Source: Xanthomonas albilineans
Lineage (GTDB): Bacteria; Pseudomonadota; Gammaproteobacteria; Xanthomonadales; Xanthomonadaceae
Length of the DNA stretch: 64,000 nt
Assembly: GCF_002939705.1 (NCBI RefSeq)
Contig: NZ_MDCB01000003.1
Location: 124,001 to 188,000 of the forward strand
Direction: 5' to 3'
The notes under the pieces were generated by a model. That model was not told where the DNA came from. It made no database searches and worked only from the letters and a program-made list of their open reading frames with translations. Positions within the stretch are counted from its first letter, which is position 1, and the number at the start of each line of letters is the position of its first letter. Made by a program: the position numbers and the translations under genes. Shown in pieces: positions 37,947 to 50,107 of the stretch.

Positions 37947-38221
37947 TCAATTGCTAAGGGAGATATACACATACTTGCCAAACAGAAGCATGCGCATGCG
38001 TGCCACCGGTGCATCCCGCGCGGCGGCTTTGACATTTGCAACGCGACGACCCGAAGCGGGGTTGGCCGTCGCTCGCATCAACGATTTTAATTGAAACCCC
38101 GCCGATTGATGATGATTAAGTACCTGTTGTGAGCGAAGCGCTGTGGCGACGCCGGTCATTAGTGCGAATACAGTGCACAGCGCGACCCTGCGAAAATGAC
38201 GAACGCCGAATGTGTTGTCAT
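37947..38221 (-). pseudogene. Broken paralogue of the secreted orphan protein
   Basis: From ATG 38221 the first ~70 bases align with the start of the neighbouring secreted-protein gene, but one base is missing near codon 5, so the frame soon stops. Restoring the frame gives VRHFRRVALCTVFALMTGVA against VRYFRKVALCALFALAAGAS in the intact gene. Similarity fades after about 40 codons. It is best explained by tandem duplication followed by decay. Confidence 0.65.
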
Positions 38222-38408
38222 GATGATTGCTTTCGATTTGACGATGGATGTGACCTGCTTGTCAACTGTTGGGGAACCGCACTGATGGAGTACGTTTATC
38301 ATAAGCGGGCTTGAGAATGCGTCTAACGCAAAATGAATGTTTAGAGCAGAATTCATGCAGAAATCACAAAAAATATTGCACCTTCTGAAGTTTTTCTCTA
38401 AATGAAAG

Positions 38409-38501
38409 TCTGAATAAGTCCATCCCTCCAGTCTTTCGCACGAAAACCCATTGAGTTTTAAGGTCGCTGATCTCGATGGCCTGGCTTGTTCAGACCTTCC
38501 C
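38409..38501 (-). repeat. IS-end-like inverted repeat, right copy
   Basis: Plus-strand TCTGAATAAGTCC at 38409 through CTTGTTCAGACCTTCCC at 38501; the reverse complement aligns with 37127-37220 over 93-94 bp with few differences. Opposite orientation to the left copy, so the GGGAAGG ends face outward, as in a composite element. Confidence 0.8.
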
Positions 38502-38620
38502 TAAACATCTACACTTTCTGCAACGGTTTCCAGATGCAACTGTATTGTCCCGGCATGCCAAGAGGCGCCCCAGGGGTTGCCCCACCTCGATGGGGCTCCG
38601 CCGCTTGGCGGGATTGAATA

Positions 38621-38806
38621 AAGATGCCCCACTGGAACGGGAACGCAAGTACGTTGTAACCACCTGATCGGCCCAGCCTGCAATGCCTACCACATCGACG
38701 ATGCGGTGAGCGTCTCATCTGCCTTCATGGAAGGGCACGACAAACAGAGGACGTCCAGCTCGTGATGAACGAATGCGCGCGAACCGAATCCGCTCCGCTC
38801 AGCCAC
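38621..38806 (+). repeat. Direct repeat, copy B (about 186 bp)
   Basis: GATGCCCCACTGGAACGG through ATGGAAGGGCACGACAAACAG to CAGCCAC, the partner of 36366-36551. The two copies flank the transposase remnant and the inverted-repeat island. Confidence 0.7.
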
Positions 38807-38958
38807 CTCCTCCACGAAGCGGAAAACGTGAACTGCACATTCCCATGCTCCGGAGAATACGTATGCGTCAATATCGTGCCGATATCGCATCTAGTGCACG
38901 CAGCCGCGAGATGGGCATGGCCCACCCCCTCGCAAGGTCCATGGCACGTTCCGAACCG

Positions 38959-39522
38959 TTACGGCGTCGGACGCCAGTTCGCATGATGCTCCCAAAACTC
39001 CACGCTACGCCGGTAGGCCGCGCGGTCCAGCGGCACGCCGGAGCCACCTTCTTCCACGCCCAGCGCATTACGTAGCATGGTGATCGGGGTCATCGGGATT
39101 TCCTGCGGCTCGGCGGTATACAGGCAACCGACCACGCCCCAGTCCGCCTCGATCGGCGTGCCTTCGTGCGCGAGTTGATCGCGACTGTAGAGAATCGGCA
39201 GCAGATAATCGGCAACCGGCGGTTCGACGCCCTCGAACCAACGCACCAGCACGGGAAGTTCCTCGCGACTGCGCGCTTCATAGCCAGAACACAGCATAGT
39301 GCGGTTGGCATCGTTGATCGGCACGGTCAGGCAGCGGGTCGAGGTCCAGTTGCGATGCACGTGGATTTTGCAAAACGGTGCATAGCCATCCAAAACCTGT
39401 AACGGCACCGTGTCGTTGAGATAACGTTCGAACTGCTCAGGCGTGCAGTCCTGGATCGCGTTGCGACGACGGTCGCGCGGGAACAGGCGCGGGCGGGCGA
39501 AAGCAGTGAGAACGATGGACAT
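38959..39522 (-). CDS. DUF3228-family protein
   Basis: A 187-residue soluble protein that by memory fits DUF3228, a family of unknown function. Visible features: TAFARPRLFPRDRRRNAIQD near the N-terminus, HVHRNWTSTRCLTVPI in the middle, and EIPMTPITMLRNALGVEEGGSG near the end. No signal peptide or membrane segment. It lies just beyond the repeat island and looks intact. No operon partner is obvious; about 165 bases separate its start from the stop of the M14 peptidase gene. Confidence 0.8.
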   Translation of the reverse strand: MSIVLTAFARPRLFPRDRRRNAIQDCTPEQFERYLNDTVPLQVLDGYAPFCKIHVHRNWTSTRCLTVPINDANRTMLCSGYEARSREELPVLVRWFEGVEPPVADYLLPILYSRDQLAHEGTPIEADWGVVGCLYTAEPQEIPMTPITMLRNALGVEEGGSGVPLDRAAYRRSVEFWEHHANWRPTP

Positions 39523-39687
39523 GGCTAAAATGCGAACAGGGATGCGCGTAAGCCTAGCGCGTCAGGCCGCGACCGCGCACGACAGTAGCCGCGACATGCC
39601 GGAACCCGACGCAGAGAAGAGCGCAGACATTGCGCACCGCGCTTGGGCGCCCACCCGACAGCGACTCACGAGGTTTTTTAGCCACTC

Positions 39688-40608
39688 TCAAGGATGCGCC
39701 AACGCGTAGTCGATCGCCGCACGCACCGCCGCCACTTGCGCCGCATTGCAGTGCGCCGGCGTCGCGTTGGCGTTGTCCGGATACACTTCGGTGGTCGTGG
39801 TGTAGCGTGCATCGGTGATACCGGCACACAGGCCCAACTGCTTCACCGGGTAATGGATGACGCCAGGCGCGGCAATCGGCGTCCCGATGAGTTCACCCGC
39901 GGCGTCGGCCTGGGCGATGTGAGTCACCTGCGCCGCCGCCGCCAGCACCGCCTGCTGGAACGCCAGTTGCGGGTTCTCGCTATCGCCGACCAGGTAAAAA
40001 CCATCCGGAATGCTGCCCGGCACGTAGGCGACACCATCGCGCGCGGCCAATGCCGGACGGAACTCGGACGCATCGCTATCGGTGGTCTCGTGCAAATCGA
40101 TATGCATCGCCACCTGTACACGCAATGGCGCGACCAGCCGCAGCAGCGCGGCCGACTCCTGCGCCGGACTGTCGTTGCGAAAACAGCGATTGGGATCGAG
40201 TGCATCCGCGTTCCAGCGATGAATGCGTTCGTAGGCCCATGGGCTCACGCACGGCACGACCAGCACATTGGCGCGGCCGCGATACGTCGTCGCTTCCTGG
40301 GCGGCGAACTGCAGCGCACCGTGCACGCCACTGGTTTCGTAGCCATGCACACCACCAGTGACCAGCATGCACGGCAACGCGGCGTCCCAATCGCAACTAC
40401 GCAGCGCCAAGAGCCGATAGCGTGCCTGTGGGTAGCTCAGCGCGCCGTATTCCACCACGTCCCACGACCCCCGCAGGTTTTCGATGGCGACGACCACCTC
40501 GGTCTGATAACAACGCCGGGGATGCTGTTCGGCCAGCCAGGCCGCCCGTTCCGCAGCGCCCCAAGGCAACCCCGGCGTTCCGATCCGATAGAAGGCGGCA
40601 TGGGACAT
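39688..40608 (-). CDS. M14-family zinc peptidase / deacylase-like protein
   Basis: A 306-residue enzyme of the zinc carboxypeptidase or succinylglutamate-desuccinylase type. Zinc ligands fit HGYE in LVTGGVHGYETSGVHGAL and His in MHIDLHETTD; substrate-binding DPNRCFR is present, and a Glu in TTTTEVYPD could be the catalytic base. No signal peptide, so cytoplasmic. Divergent from metF. Substrate unknown. Confidence 0.82.
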   Translation of the reverse strand: MSHAAFYRIGTPGLPWGAAERAAWLAEQHPRRCYQTEVVVAIENLRGSWDVVEYGALSYPQARYRLLALRSCDWDAALPCMLVTGGVHGYETSGVHGALQFAAQEATTYRGRANVLVVPCVSPWAYERIHRWNADALDPNRCFRNDSPAQESAALLRLVAPLRVQVAMHIDLHETTDSDASEFRPALAARDGVAYVPGSIPDGFYLVGDSENPQLAFQQAVLAAAAQVTHIAQADAAGELIGTPIAAPGVIHYPVKQLGLCAGITDARYTTTTEVYPDNANATPAHCNAAQVAAVRAAIDYALAHP

Positions 40609-40770
40609 CGTATGGCTCCGCGTAGAGGGGGAATGAGGCCGGGGACTTTAGCAAAGTGCCCCTCCCTCCCATCCGCCAACACCGCGCCACATCGCACCGC
40701 ACCAGCGCCGATGGGACGCATGGTCAATACCGGGCCCGTCCCTCATGACAACCGGCAACACTGTTGCATA

Positions 40771-40784
40771 TTCATCCGGATGAA
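40771..40784 (+). promoter_or_regulatory. Palindromic operator before metF
   Basis: TTCATCCGGATGAA, a perfect 14-bp palindrome placed between a TTGCAT -35-like box (40764-40769) and a TATAAT -10 box (40789-40794). A bound repressor would block the promoter. A near-identical motif lies before metK. Confidence 0.7.
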
Positions 40785-40788
40785 GAGA

Positions 40789-40794
40789 TATAAT
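40789..40794 (+). promoter_or_regulatory. metF: -10 element of the metF promoter
   Basis: Perfect TATAAT 28 bases before the metF ATG and 4 bases after the palindromic operator. Confidence 0.65.
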
Positions 40795-40821
40795 CTCCGC
40801 ATTACCCGCTGCGTCGCGCCC

Positions 40822-41664
40822 ATGACCGCCATCAGCTTCGAGTTCTACCCCCCCAAGACCGACGAGCAGCGCGTGCAGTTGGACCGCACCGCCGCGCGGC
40901 TGAAGTCTTACGCGCCCGAATACGTGTCGTGCACCTTCGGCGCTGGCGGCTCGACCCTGAGCTACACCTCCGAGACGGTGCGCCACCTCAAACAACAGCA
41001 TGGCTTCGAGGCCGCACCGCATCTGTCCTGCGTGGGCGGTAGCCGCGAGGAAATCCGCGAACTGCTCAAGCTGTACCGCGCCATCGGCTGTCGCCGCTTG
41101 GTGGCGCTGCGCGGCGACCTGCCCTCGGGCATGGGCCATCCCGGCGACCTGCGTTATGCCGCGGACTTGATCGCCTTCATCCGGGCCGAATACGGCGACA
41201 CCTTCCGTCTGGAAGTCGGCGCCTATCCGGAGACGCATCCGCAGGCCACCGATGCGCTCAGCGATCTGCATCACTTCAAGACCAAGGTCGAGGCCGGCGC
41301 CGATGCCGCGATCACCCAGTATTTCTACAACGCCGACGCGTATTTCCACTTCGTCGATGCGGTGCGCAAACTCGGCGTGCAGATTCCGATCGTGCCGGGG
41401 ATCATGCCGATTTCCAACTTCAGTCAGTTGCGGCGTTTCTCCGAACAGTGCGGCGCGGAGATCCCACGTTGGATCGGCAAACGCATGCAGGCCTACGGCG
41501 ACGATGCCGAGTCGATCCGCGAGTTCGGCGCCGATGTCGTCGCGACGATGTGCGAACGTTTGATCGCCGGCGGCGCACCGGCGCTGCATTTCTACACGCT
41601 CAATCTGGCCAAGCCGACCACCAGCGTGCTGAAGCGGCTGGCGATGGAACCAGCGCACGGCTGA
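40822..41664 (+). CDS. metF: 5,10-Methylenetetrahydrofolate reductase MetF
   Basis: FAD enzyme that makes 5-methyl-THF for methionine synthesis. Start ATG 40822 (MTAISFEFYPPKTDEQRVQL); 280 residues. Family features: the catalytic Glu in SFEFYPPK, CTFGAGGSTL, LVALRGDLPSG, the AITQYFYNADAYFHFVD segment and GIMPISNFSQLRRF. The 41 kb neighbourhood has no other methionine gene, so the link to metK and ahcY is by shared control rather than operon. Confidence 0.96.
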   Translation: MTAISFEFYPPKTDEQRVQLDRTAARLKSYAPEYVSCTFGAGGSTLSYTSETVRHLKQQHGFEAAPHLSCVGGSREEIRELLKLYRAIGCRRLVALRGDLPSGMGHPGDLRYAADLIAFIRAEYGDTFRLEVGAYPETHPQATDALSDLHHFKTKVEAGADAAITQYFYNADAYFHFVDAVRKLGVQIPIVPGIMPISNFSQLRRFSEQCGAEIPRWIGKRMQAYGDDAESIREFGADVVATMCERLIAGGAPALHFYTLNLAKPTTSVLKRLAMEPAHG

Positions 41665-41990
41665 GCGAACCCGTGTCGGGGATGCCTCCAGGACGGGTAT
41701 TCCTCGCCACGCAACGCACCTCGACCGCCTGGATACGATCGCCCCACCGCTGAAACAGTCGCTACAGCGGCAGCAAACCTTCAGCGATAACGCCACACCA
41801 AACGCCACACCAATCGCCACCGTGCTGGTTCCAAGACAGCGACACGATTGCAACTGGATCAGTTTCTGGAGCGTACGCTGTACATTGGGGTGAGATGCAT
41901 TGCCCGTCAGCGGCAAGGAAATCGTGCCACGCGGCGCCGTCTTGGCCGCAAACGGTGCTCGGCAATCGGCGCTTGCACTGCCGACGGCGC
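41665..41990. other. Intergenic region between metF and the Nudix gene
   Basis: About 325 bases between convergent genes. It contains short imperfect repeats (AACGCCACACCAAACGCCACACC) and small open frames on both strands, none with a credible start or composition. I see no gene. Confidence 0.5.
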
Positions 41991-42953
41991 TCAGGCCACG
42001 TCGGCGGTCAACGGCCACAGTCCACGGATCGCGGCGATGCCCTGCCCGCCGTGACGCCGCGCCTCGGCCACCTGGGATGGCAATAAACCGCCAATCGGAT
42101 ACAGCGGGAGGGCCACCTGCTCACGCAGCCGCTCGAACGCCTCCCAACCCAATGGCGTAGCGCCGGGATGACTGGCGGTGGCCGCCAGCGGCCCGACTAC
42201 CGCGAAATCGCACCCGAGCCGCTGCGCCGCCTGCAATTCCTCCACAGTGTGGCAGGACGCCGCCACGACCTGCGCAGACGGCAGCGGACGCGCCTGATAC
42301 TGCGCCAATTGCTCCGCGCCAAGATGCACGCCGACACCCAGTTCCTGCGCCAGTGCCAGATCGCGGTTGACCAACACCTGCGCGCCATGCGCGGCGCACA
42401 GCGCCGCAGCGGCCCGCGCCAGCGGCCACCAATGCGCATGCGGCAGACTGCGCGCGCGTAGTTGCACACAGCGCACGCCACTGTCCAGCGCGCGCTCCAG
42501 CGCGGCCAGCCACAGCGCAGGATCGGCCGGCTCAGGCGTCACCAGATAACGGTCCGGCTGGCGCAGCATCGCCACCACCGGTTGATCGGCAGGCGGCATG
42601 GCGTAACGGCCCAGCTTGTCCGGCATCACCCACATCAATGGCTGACCTTCACGGCCACGCGCGGTTCCCTTCCACGACTGCACCTGACGCACTTCCAGGC
42701 GCAGCCGTTTATCCGGATAGCGCTGCGGCACCTCCATCAGCCACGCGCCGACCACCGCATCGATGCCCAGTTCCTCTTGCAACTCGCGCACCAGCGCCTG
42801 CTCGGAGGTTTCGCCCGGCTCGCGCTTGCCGCCCGGGAATTCCCACAGCCCGGCCAGATCGCTGCCGCCAGTACGCCGGCTCAATAGAATACGACCGCGC
42901 GCATCGGTGATGACGGCGGCCACGACATGGATGGATCGGAGCGGTTCGGACAT
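41991..42953 (-). CDS. Nudix hydrolase (MutT-like) fused to a ThiE/TenI-like domain
   Basis: A 320-residue two-domain protein. Residues ~8-130 are a MutT-type Nudix domain with the box GGKREPGETSEQALVRELQEELGI, expected to hydrolyse 8-oxo-dGTP. Residues ~145-310 resemble thiamine-phosphate synthase (VQLRARSLP, VLVNRDLALAQELGVGVHLG, FAVVGPLAATASHPGATPLGW, YPIGGL). This fusion is widespread in gamma-proteobacteria; the role of the second domain is unproven. Start 42953 (MSEPLRSIHVVAAVI). Confidence 0.88.
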   Translation of the reverse strand: MSEPLRSIHVVAAVITDARGRILLSRRTGGSDLAGLWEFPGGKREPGETSEQALVRELQEELGIDAVVGAWLMEVPQRYPDKRLRLEVRQVQSWKGTARGREGQPLMWVMPDKLGRYAMPPADQPVVAMLRQPDRYLVTPEPADPALWLAALERALDSGVRCVQLRARSLPHAHWWPLARAAAALCAAHGAQVLVNRDLALAQELGVGVHLGAEQLAQYQARPLPSAQVVAASCHTVEELQAAQRLGCDFAVVGPLAATASHPGATPLGWEAFERLREQVALPLYPIGGLLPSQVAEARRHGGQGIAAIRGLWPLTADVA

Positions 42954-43210
42954 GCGGCAAGCTTGCCGTCTCCGGCAGGGTCCGCGCAATCAATTGCCGT
43001 CACAACGTCGACGATTCGCACCATGCGCTTCACTTAGTACTTAGCTGGCGCCCCACAGGCCGCGTACCGCGCAATGGCTCCCGCACGCGCCGCGGCGCAT
43101 TTGCCCGCCTGTCCTCGTGAGTGACACCGAGACGAACCGAGCGCATCTACGCGGCGCCCAGCCCATTTTCCCGGCACACGACGCTGCCGCGCACGCACGC
43201 GGCAGCGCAC

Positions 43211-45949
<2,739 letters not shown>

Positions 45950-46018
45950 TGAAGAAACCGATTGGAAAGGAACGCCCATACGGCCCAATCCCGAGCGAAT
46001 CGCTGGGCCGCAAACGAA

Positions 46019-46039
46019 ACAGGGCGCGAGGCGCCCTGT
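46019..46039 (-). terminator. Hairpin between the M23 peptidase gene and secA
   Basis: ACAGGGCGC-GAG-GCGCCCTGT followed on the minus strand by TTCGTTT. A second inverted repeat CGGCCCA ... TGGGCCG (45981-46010) lies next to it. They may terminate the peptidase transcript or form part of the secA leader. Confidence 0.55.
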
Positions 46040-46111
46040 TATGGCAAAGCACATTGTAACTTGGGGCGGCGCTCGGCGACTCAAGCGTCGGTCATGCGCG
46101 TGGAACCTTCC

Positions 46112-47059
46112 TCAACCACGGCCGCGACGGCCCACCCGAGGGGCGCCGTCGCCGAGGAACTTGGCTGGATTCATCACCACGCCATCCTTCCACACTTCCA
46201 GATGTACGTGCGCGCTGGTGGAAAGACCAGTGGAACCGGCCTTGGCGATTTCCTGACCGACGCGCACCAGATCCCCCAGTTTGACCAACAACCGCGAGTT
46301 ATGCGCGTAGCGGGTGACATAGCCATTGCTGTGATCAATCTCGACCACATTGCCGTAGCCAGCGCGCACGCCGGCGTAACTAACTACGCCGTCGGCCACG
46401 GCCAGGACCGGATCGCCCACGCTGGCATGGAAGTCGAGCCCCTTATGGAAGCTGGTGCCGCGACCGAAAGGGTCTACACGCACGCCGAAACCGGAGGTGA
46501 TGTAGCTGTTGCGAATCGGCATCCGCGATGGCACCGCGTTCTGGTCGAGCTGATGATCGAACAACAGCGATTCCAGCACCGACAGTTGTTGGCCAGAGGT
46601 GGAAAATCGCTGTTGCAACCCATCCAATTCCTTGCCGAGCTGGGCTGCGGGAATATCGTGATTGGGTTCGTCGCCACCACCACCGACACCGACCGGTTGC
46701 TCGAAGTCGAACTCGCCATCCTGCAGCTTGCCCATGCGGGTCAGACGTTCGCCCAACGCGTTGAGCCGCGTCGCCTGCGCCTGCAACTCACCCAATCGCG
46801 CGGCGAGCGCGTTGACCTGTGTCTGCGCGTCATGGCGCACCTGCGCCAGCTCACGATCCTGCCGCTCCAGCTTGGCGCGCAAATACGCCGAACCGCCCCA
46901 TCCAATTGCGGCACCAACACCAAGGCCGAGTACCATGCCGACACCCAGCACCACACCGAGCCAGGCGAGTGAACGGTGGTCGGCGAATTGCTGCCATCGC
47001 CACGACCGAGTGTTGCCCCCTGTTGCAGTGGAACGGATTACGATTTTCTTGAACGCCAT
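46112..47059 (-). CDS. M23-family (LytM-type) peptidase, membrane-anchored
   Basis: A 315-residue envelope protein: cytoplasmic N-terminus, one membrane helix (LGVVLGVGMVLGLGVGAAIGWGG), a coiled coil at about residues 60-110, then a C-terminal peptidase M23 domain. Zinc ligands are seen as His in SFHKGLDFHASVGDPV and in STSAHVHLEVW. Likely a peptidoglycan endopeptidase or an activator. Placed between dciA (divergent, only 11 bases between starts) and secA. Confidence 0.9.
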   Translation of the reverse strand: MAFKKIVIRSTATGGNTRSWRWQQFADHRSLAWLGVVLGVGMVLGLGVGAAIGWGGSAYLRAKLERQDRELAQVRHDAQTQVNALAARLGELQAQATRLNALGERLTRMGKLQDGEFDFEQPVGVGGGGDEPNHDIPAAQLGKELDGLQQRFSTSGQQLSVLESLLFDHQLDQNAVPSRMPIRNSYITSGFGVRVDPFGRGTSFHKGLDFHASVGDPVLAVADGVVSYAGVRAGYGNVVEIDHSNGYVTRYAHNSRLLVKLGDLVRVGQEIAKAGSTGLSTSAHVHLEVWKDGVVMNPAKFLGDGAPRVGRRGRG

Positions 47060-47070
47060 ATTGAGTTTTC

Positions 47071-47547
47071 ATGTCTAAGCGAAAATCCGGCGAAGCCCAT
47101 ACCGCCACGCCCCAGCAGGCGTTGGACGCCGCACTGGCAGACAAAGCGGGCAACCCGTTGCGCCGCGCCTTGTGGCTCGACGCGCTGGACCGGCAATTAC
47201 GCCCCCATCTGCCGCCGCCGCTGGCCTCCCATTGCCGGCTGGCCAATGTGAACGACGGACAGCTCATTTTTCTGGTTGAATCATCGGTCTGGCACGCCCG
47301 CGTCAGGCTTGCCGAAGCCGACATCCTCGTCGCCGCCCGTTCCCTCGGGCTGAAAGTCACCAAGGTGACCGTCAAGACCGCAACGACACCTGCGCATTCC
47401 CCAATGCAGCAGGCAAGGAGTACATCCATACCGGTGTCAGCAGCCACGCACAAAGGACTGCGCGAGGCACTGGCTTCCCTGCAAGACGTCGGTTCCACGA
47501 CACCCGGCACGACCACGGACTCCGACCGCAGCCGTCGACGCACGTAG
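47071..47547 (+). CDS. DciA-like protein (DUF721), replicative helicase loader candidate
   Basis: A 158-residue protein with a DUF721 domain: LPPPLASHCRLANVNDGQLIFLVESSVWHARVRLAEADIL. DciA proteins load DnaB in bacteria lacking DnaC; this assignment is by family and by the typical position next to an M23 peptidase, secA and lpxC. The C-terminal half is Thr/Ser-rich and looks disordered. Its start is 11 bases from the divergent peptidase start, so promoters must lie inside the neighbouring coding sequences. Confidence 0.8.
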   Translation: MSKRKSGEAHTATPQQALDAALADKAGNPLRRALWLDALDRQLRPHLPPPLASHCRLANVNDGQLIFLVESSVWHARVRLAEADILVAARSLGLKVTKVTVKTATTPAHSPMQQARSTSIPVSAATHKGLREALASLQDVGSTTPGTTTDSDRSRRRT

Positions 47548-47695
47548 ACAAATACGCCGCGACCGGACGCATCCTAACGGGCGCCTGTCGCGAGGCCGTT
47601 ATCAAAAAGTTAAATTAAAGTTAAAAATGAAGAAGGAATGGCGAATTGCCGATTCCGTGGCCCTGGCCTGGATGGAGATGCCTGACCCGTCGCGC

Positions 47696-48607
47696 TCAGG
47701 CGTAGGCCACATTCGCATAGGCGACCGGCGCTGGTGCCGCCGGCGATTCGAAACTGACCCATTCCCAGGCCGCCTGCTCAGCGAGCAGCGCACGCACCAG
47801 TTTGTTGTTCAGGGCATGACCGGATTTGTAGCCTTCGTAAGCGCCGAGGATCGGACCGCCGGCCAGGTACAGATCGCCAATGGCATCGAGGATCTTGTGC
47901 CGCACAAATTCGTCGGCATAGCGCAGACCGTCGTCGTTGAGGACACGGAACTCGTCCAGCACGATGGCGTTGTCCATGGAACCGCCCAGGCCGAGGTTGC
48001 GCTCGCGCATGTACTCCAGATCGCGCATGAAACCGAAGGTGCGTGCGCGGGAGATTTCCTTGATATAGGCCATGGTCGAGAACTCGATTTCCTGGCGCGA
48101 TTGCTTGGCCGGGATCATCGGGTGATCGAACTGGATGGTGAAGCCCAGCCGATAGCCGTCGTAGGGTGCGAAGCGGGCGATCTTGTCGCCATCGCGCACT
48201 TCCAGCTCGCGTTTGATGCGGATGAAGCGTTTGGGCTTTGCCTGTTCGACGATGCCCGCGGACTGCAGCAGAAACACGAACGGGCCGGACGAGCCATCCA
48301 TGATCGGCAATTCGGCCGAGGAGAGTTCGACCATGACGTTATCCACGCCGAGACCGGCCAACGCCGACATCAGGTGTTCCACCGTCTGGATCTTGGCCTG
48401 GCCGTGGCTCAGCCCGGTGCATAACGTGGTTTCGGTGACCAGCTCGGCATCGGCCGGCACTTCCACCACCGGGTCCAGATCCACGCGCCGAAACACGATG
48501 CCGTGGTCGATCGGGGCCGGGCGCAGGGTCATGTACACCTTGTTGCCACTGTGCAGGCCCACGCCGGTGGCGCGAATCGTGTTCTTGAGGGTGCGTTGCT
48601 GGGTCAT
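47696..48607 (-). CDS. lpxC: UDP-3-O-acyl-N-acetylglucosamine deacetylase LpxC
   Basis: Zinc enzyme for the committed step of lipid A synthesis. 303 residues, starting [24 protein letters not shown]. Zinc ligand His in [17 protein letters not shown] and the [14 protein letters not shown] motif with His and Asp are present, as is the [20 protein letters not shown] stretch. It follows the ftsZ terminator, as in most gamma-proteobacteria. Confidence 0.97.
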   Translation of the reverse strand: MTQQRTLKNTIRATGVGLHSGNKVYMTLRPAPIDHGIVFRRVDLDPVVEVPADAELVTETTLCTGLSHGQAKIQTVEHLMSALAGLGVDNVMVELSSAELPIMDGSSGPFVFLLQSAGIVEQAKPKRFIRIKRELEVRDGDKIARFAPYDGYRLGFTIQFDHPMIPAKQSRQEIEFSTMAYIKEISRARTFGFMRDLEYMRERNLGLGGSMDNAIVLDEFRVLNDDGLRYADEFVRHKILDAIGDLYLAGGPILGAYEGYKSGHALNNKLVRALLAEQAAWEWVSFESPAAPAPVAYANVAYA

Positions 48608-48656
48608 GGCAGAGAGTCTGAGAACATCTGTTCACACCGGAACTGAACAGATCACA

Positions 48657-48685
48657 AGAATATCACGCGTTTAGCGCGGTTTTAA
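48657..48685 (-). promoter_or_regulatory. lpxC: Candidate promoter of lpxC
   Basis: On the minus strand, TTAAAA (48680-48685) and an extended -10 TGATATTCT with TATTCT at 48657-48662 are 17 bases apart, about 50 bases before the lpxC start. A reasonable sigma-70 promoter. Confidence 0.45.
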
Positions 48686-48743
48686 TAAAGCGGTCACAGC
48701 ATTTCAGTACAGCAACACTTGATCGATGCGGCTGACACGGTCG

Positions 48744-48776
48744 CAAAAACCTGCCGGGTCGCGACGACCCGGCAGC
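48744..48776 (-). terminator. Rho-independent terminator after ftsZ (end of the dcw cluster)
   Basis: On the minus strand CTGCCGGGTC-GTCGC-GACCCGGCAG followed by GTTTTTG: a 10-bp perfect stem with a T-run, about 85 bases beyond the ftsZ stop. Confidence 0.85.
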
Positions 48777-48859
48777 AAGGGAACACGGCACGCCAGCCAG
48801 GTGGACAGTCCTGGACGGCGGTATTGCGGGCCGGCGCGTACGCCGGCCGAGAGCAAACC

Positions 48860-50089
48860 TCAGTCGGCCTGGCGGCGCAAAAACGCGGGGATATCCAGGT
48901 AATCGCTGGGCAGATCCGCCGCCGCCGGCGCCGACGGGCCGGCAGATCCACCGCCCACCGCGTCGCTGCTCGGACGGCGCAGGCCCAGCCCCATCGCTCC
49001 GCCGACCGCCTTGGACACGGCGTCGCCGGCATAGTCGAAGTCGCCGAACTCCGGCTGACCGGTGGTGGCGTTGCGCACCAGTTTGATCGGCGCGCGCTGC
49101 TCCGGGCGCTGCGACTGACGCGCCACCGTGCGGTTCAGACCGGTGGCGACCACGGTCACGCGGACTTCGTCCTGCATGTCCGGATCCAGCACGGTGCCGA
49201 CCACCACTGTCGCGTCCTCCGAGGAGAAGCCTTCGATGGTGCGACCGATCTCGTCGAACTCGGCCATGGTGAAATCCGGACCGGCGGTGATATTGACCAG
49301 GATGCCGTTGGCACCGGCGAGGTTGACGTCGTCCAGCAGCGGGTTCTGAATCGCCGCCTCGGCTGCCGCCTGGGCGCGGTCGTCGCCGCGCGCCGAGCCG
49401 GTGCCCATCATTGCCAGGCCCATTTCCGACATCACCGTGCGCACGTCGGCGAAGTCCACGTTGATCAGACCAGGACGCACGATCAGATCGGCGATGCCCT
49501 GCACGGCGCCTTGCAGCACATCATTGGCTGCGCGGAACGCCTGGATCATGGTGGCGTTGCGGCCGAGCACGGTAATCAACTTTTCATTGGGAATGGTGAT
49601 CAGCGAATCGCAGTGCTGGCTCAGTTCCTCGATGCCCTTCAGCGCCACCTGCATGCGGCGACGGCCTTCGAACGGGAACGGCTTGGTGACCACCGCCACG
49701 GTCAGAATGCCCATTTCCTTGGCTAATTGCGCCACCACCGGCGCTGCGCCGGTGCCGGTGCCACCGCCCATGCCGGCGGTAATGAACACCATGTCCGCAC
49801 CCTGTAGCGCATCCATGATGCGTTCGCGGTCTTCCAGCGCGGCCTGACGGCCGACTTCCGGGTTCGCACCGGCGCCCAGACCTTTGGTGACATTGGTACC
49901 GAGCTGCAGTTGCAACTTGGCACCGCAGTTCTTGATGGCCTGCGAGTCGGTGTTGGCGGTGATGAACTCCACACCATCCACACTGCTGCTGACCATGTGC
50001 GCGACCGCGTTGCCGCCGCCGCCGCCGACACCGACCACCTTGATCACCGCATTGGGTGCCATCTTTTCAATCAATTCGAAATGCGCCAT
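48860..50089 (-). CDS. ftsZ: Cell division protein FtsZ
   Basis: Tubulin-like GTPase forming the division ring. Start ATG 50089 ([23 protein letters not shown]); 409 residues. The tubulin signature [16 protein letters not shown] is intact, with the T7 loop [11 protein letters not shown] and the conserved C-terminal peptide [14 protein letters not shown] that binds FtsA and ZipA. The 206 bases before it hold promoter-like DNA and one GGGAC/CCCGG repeat unit. Confidence 0.97.
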   Translation of the reverse strand: MAHFELIEKMAPNAVIKVVGVGGGGGNAVAHMVSSSVDGVEFITANTDSQAIKNCGAKLQLQLGTNVTKGLGAGANPEVGRQAALEDRERIMDALQGADMVFITAGMGGGTGTGAAPVVAQLAKEMGILTVAVVTKPFPFEGRRRMQVALKGIEELSQHCDSLITIPNEKLITVLGRNATMIQAFRAANDVLQGAVQGIADLIVRPGLINVDFADVRTVMSEMGLAMMGTGSARGDDRAQAAAEAAIQNPLLDDVNLAGANGILVNITAGPDFTMAEFDEIGRTIEGFSSEDATVVVGTVLDPDMQDEVRVTVVATGLNRTVARQSQRPEQRAPIKLVRNATTGQPEFGDFDYAGDAVSKAVGGAMGLGLRRPSSDAVGGGSAGPSAPAAADLPSDYLDIPAFLRRQAD

Positions 50090-50107
50090 GTCCGTTTTCC
50101 TCTTGTT

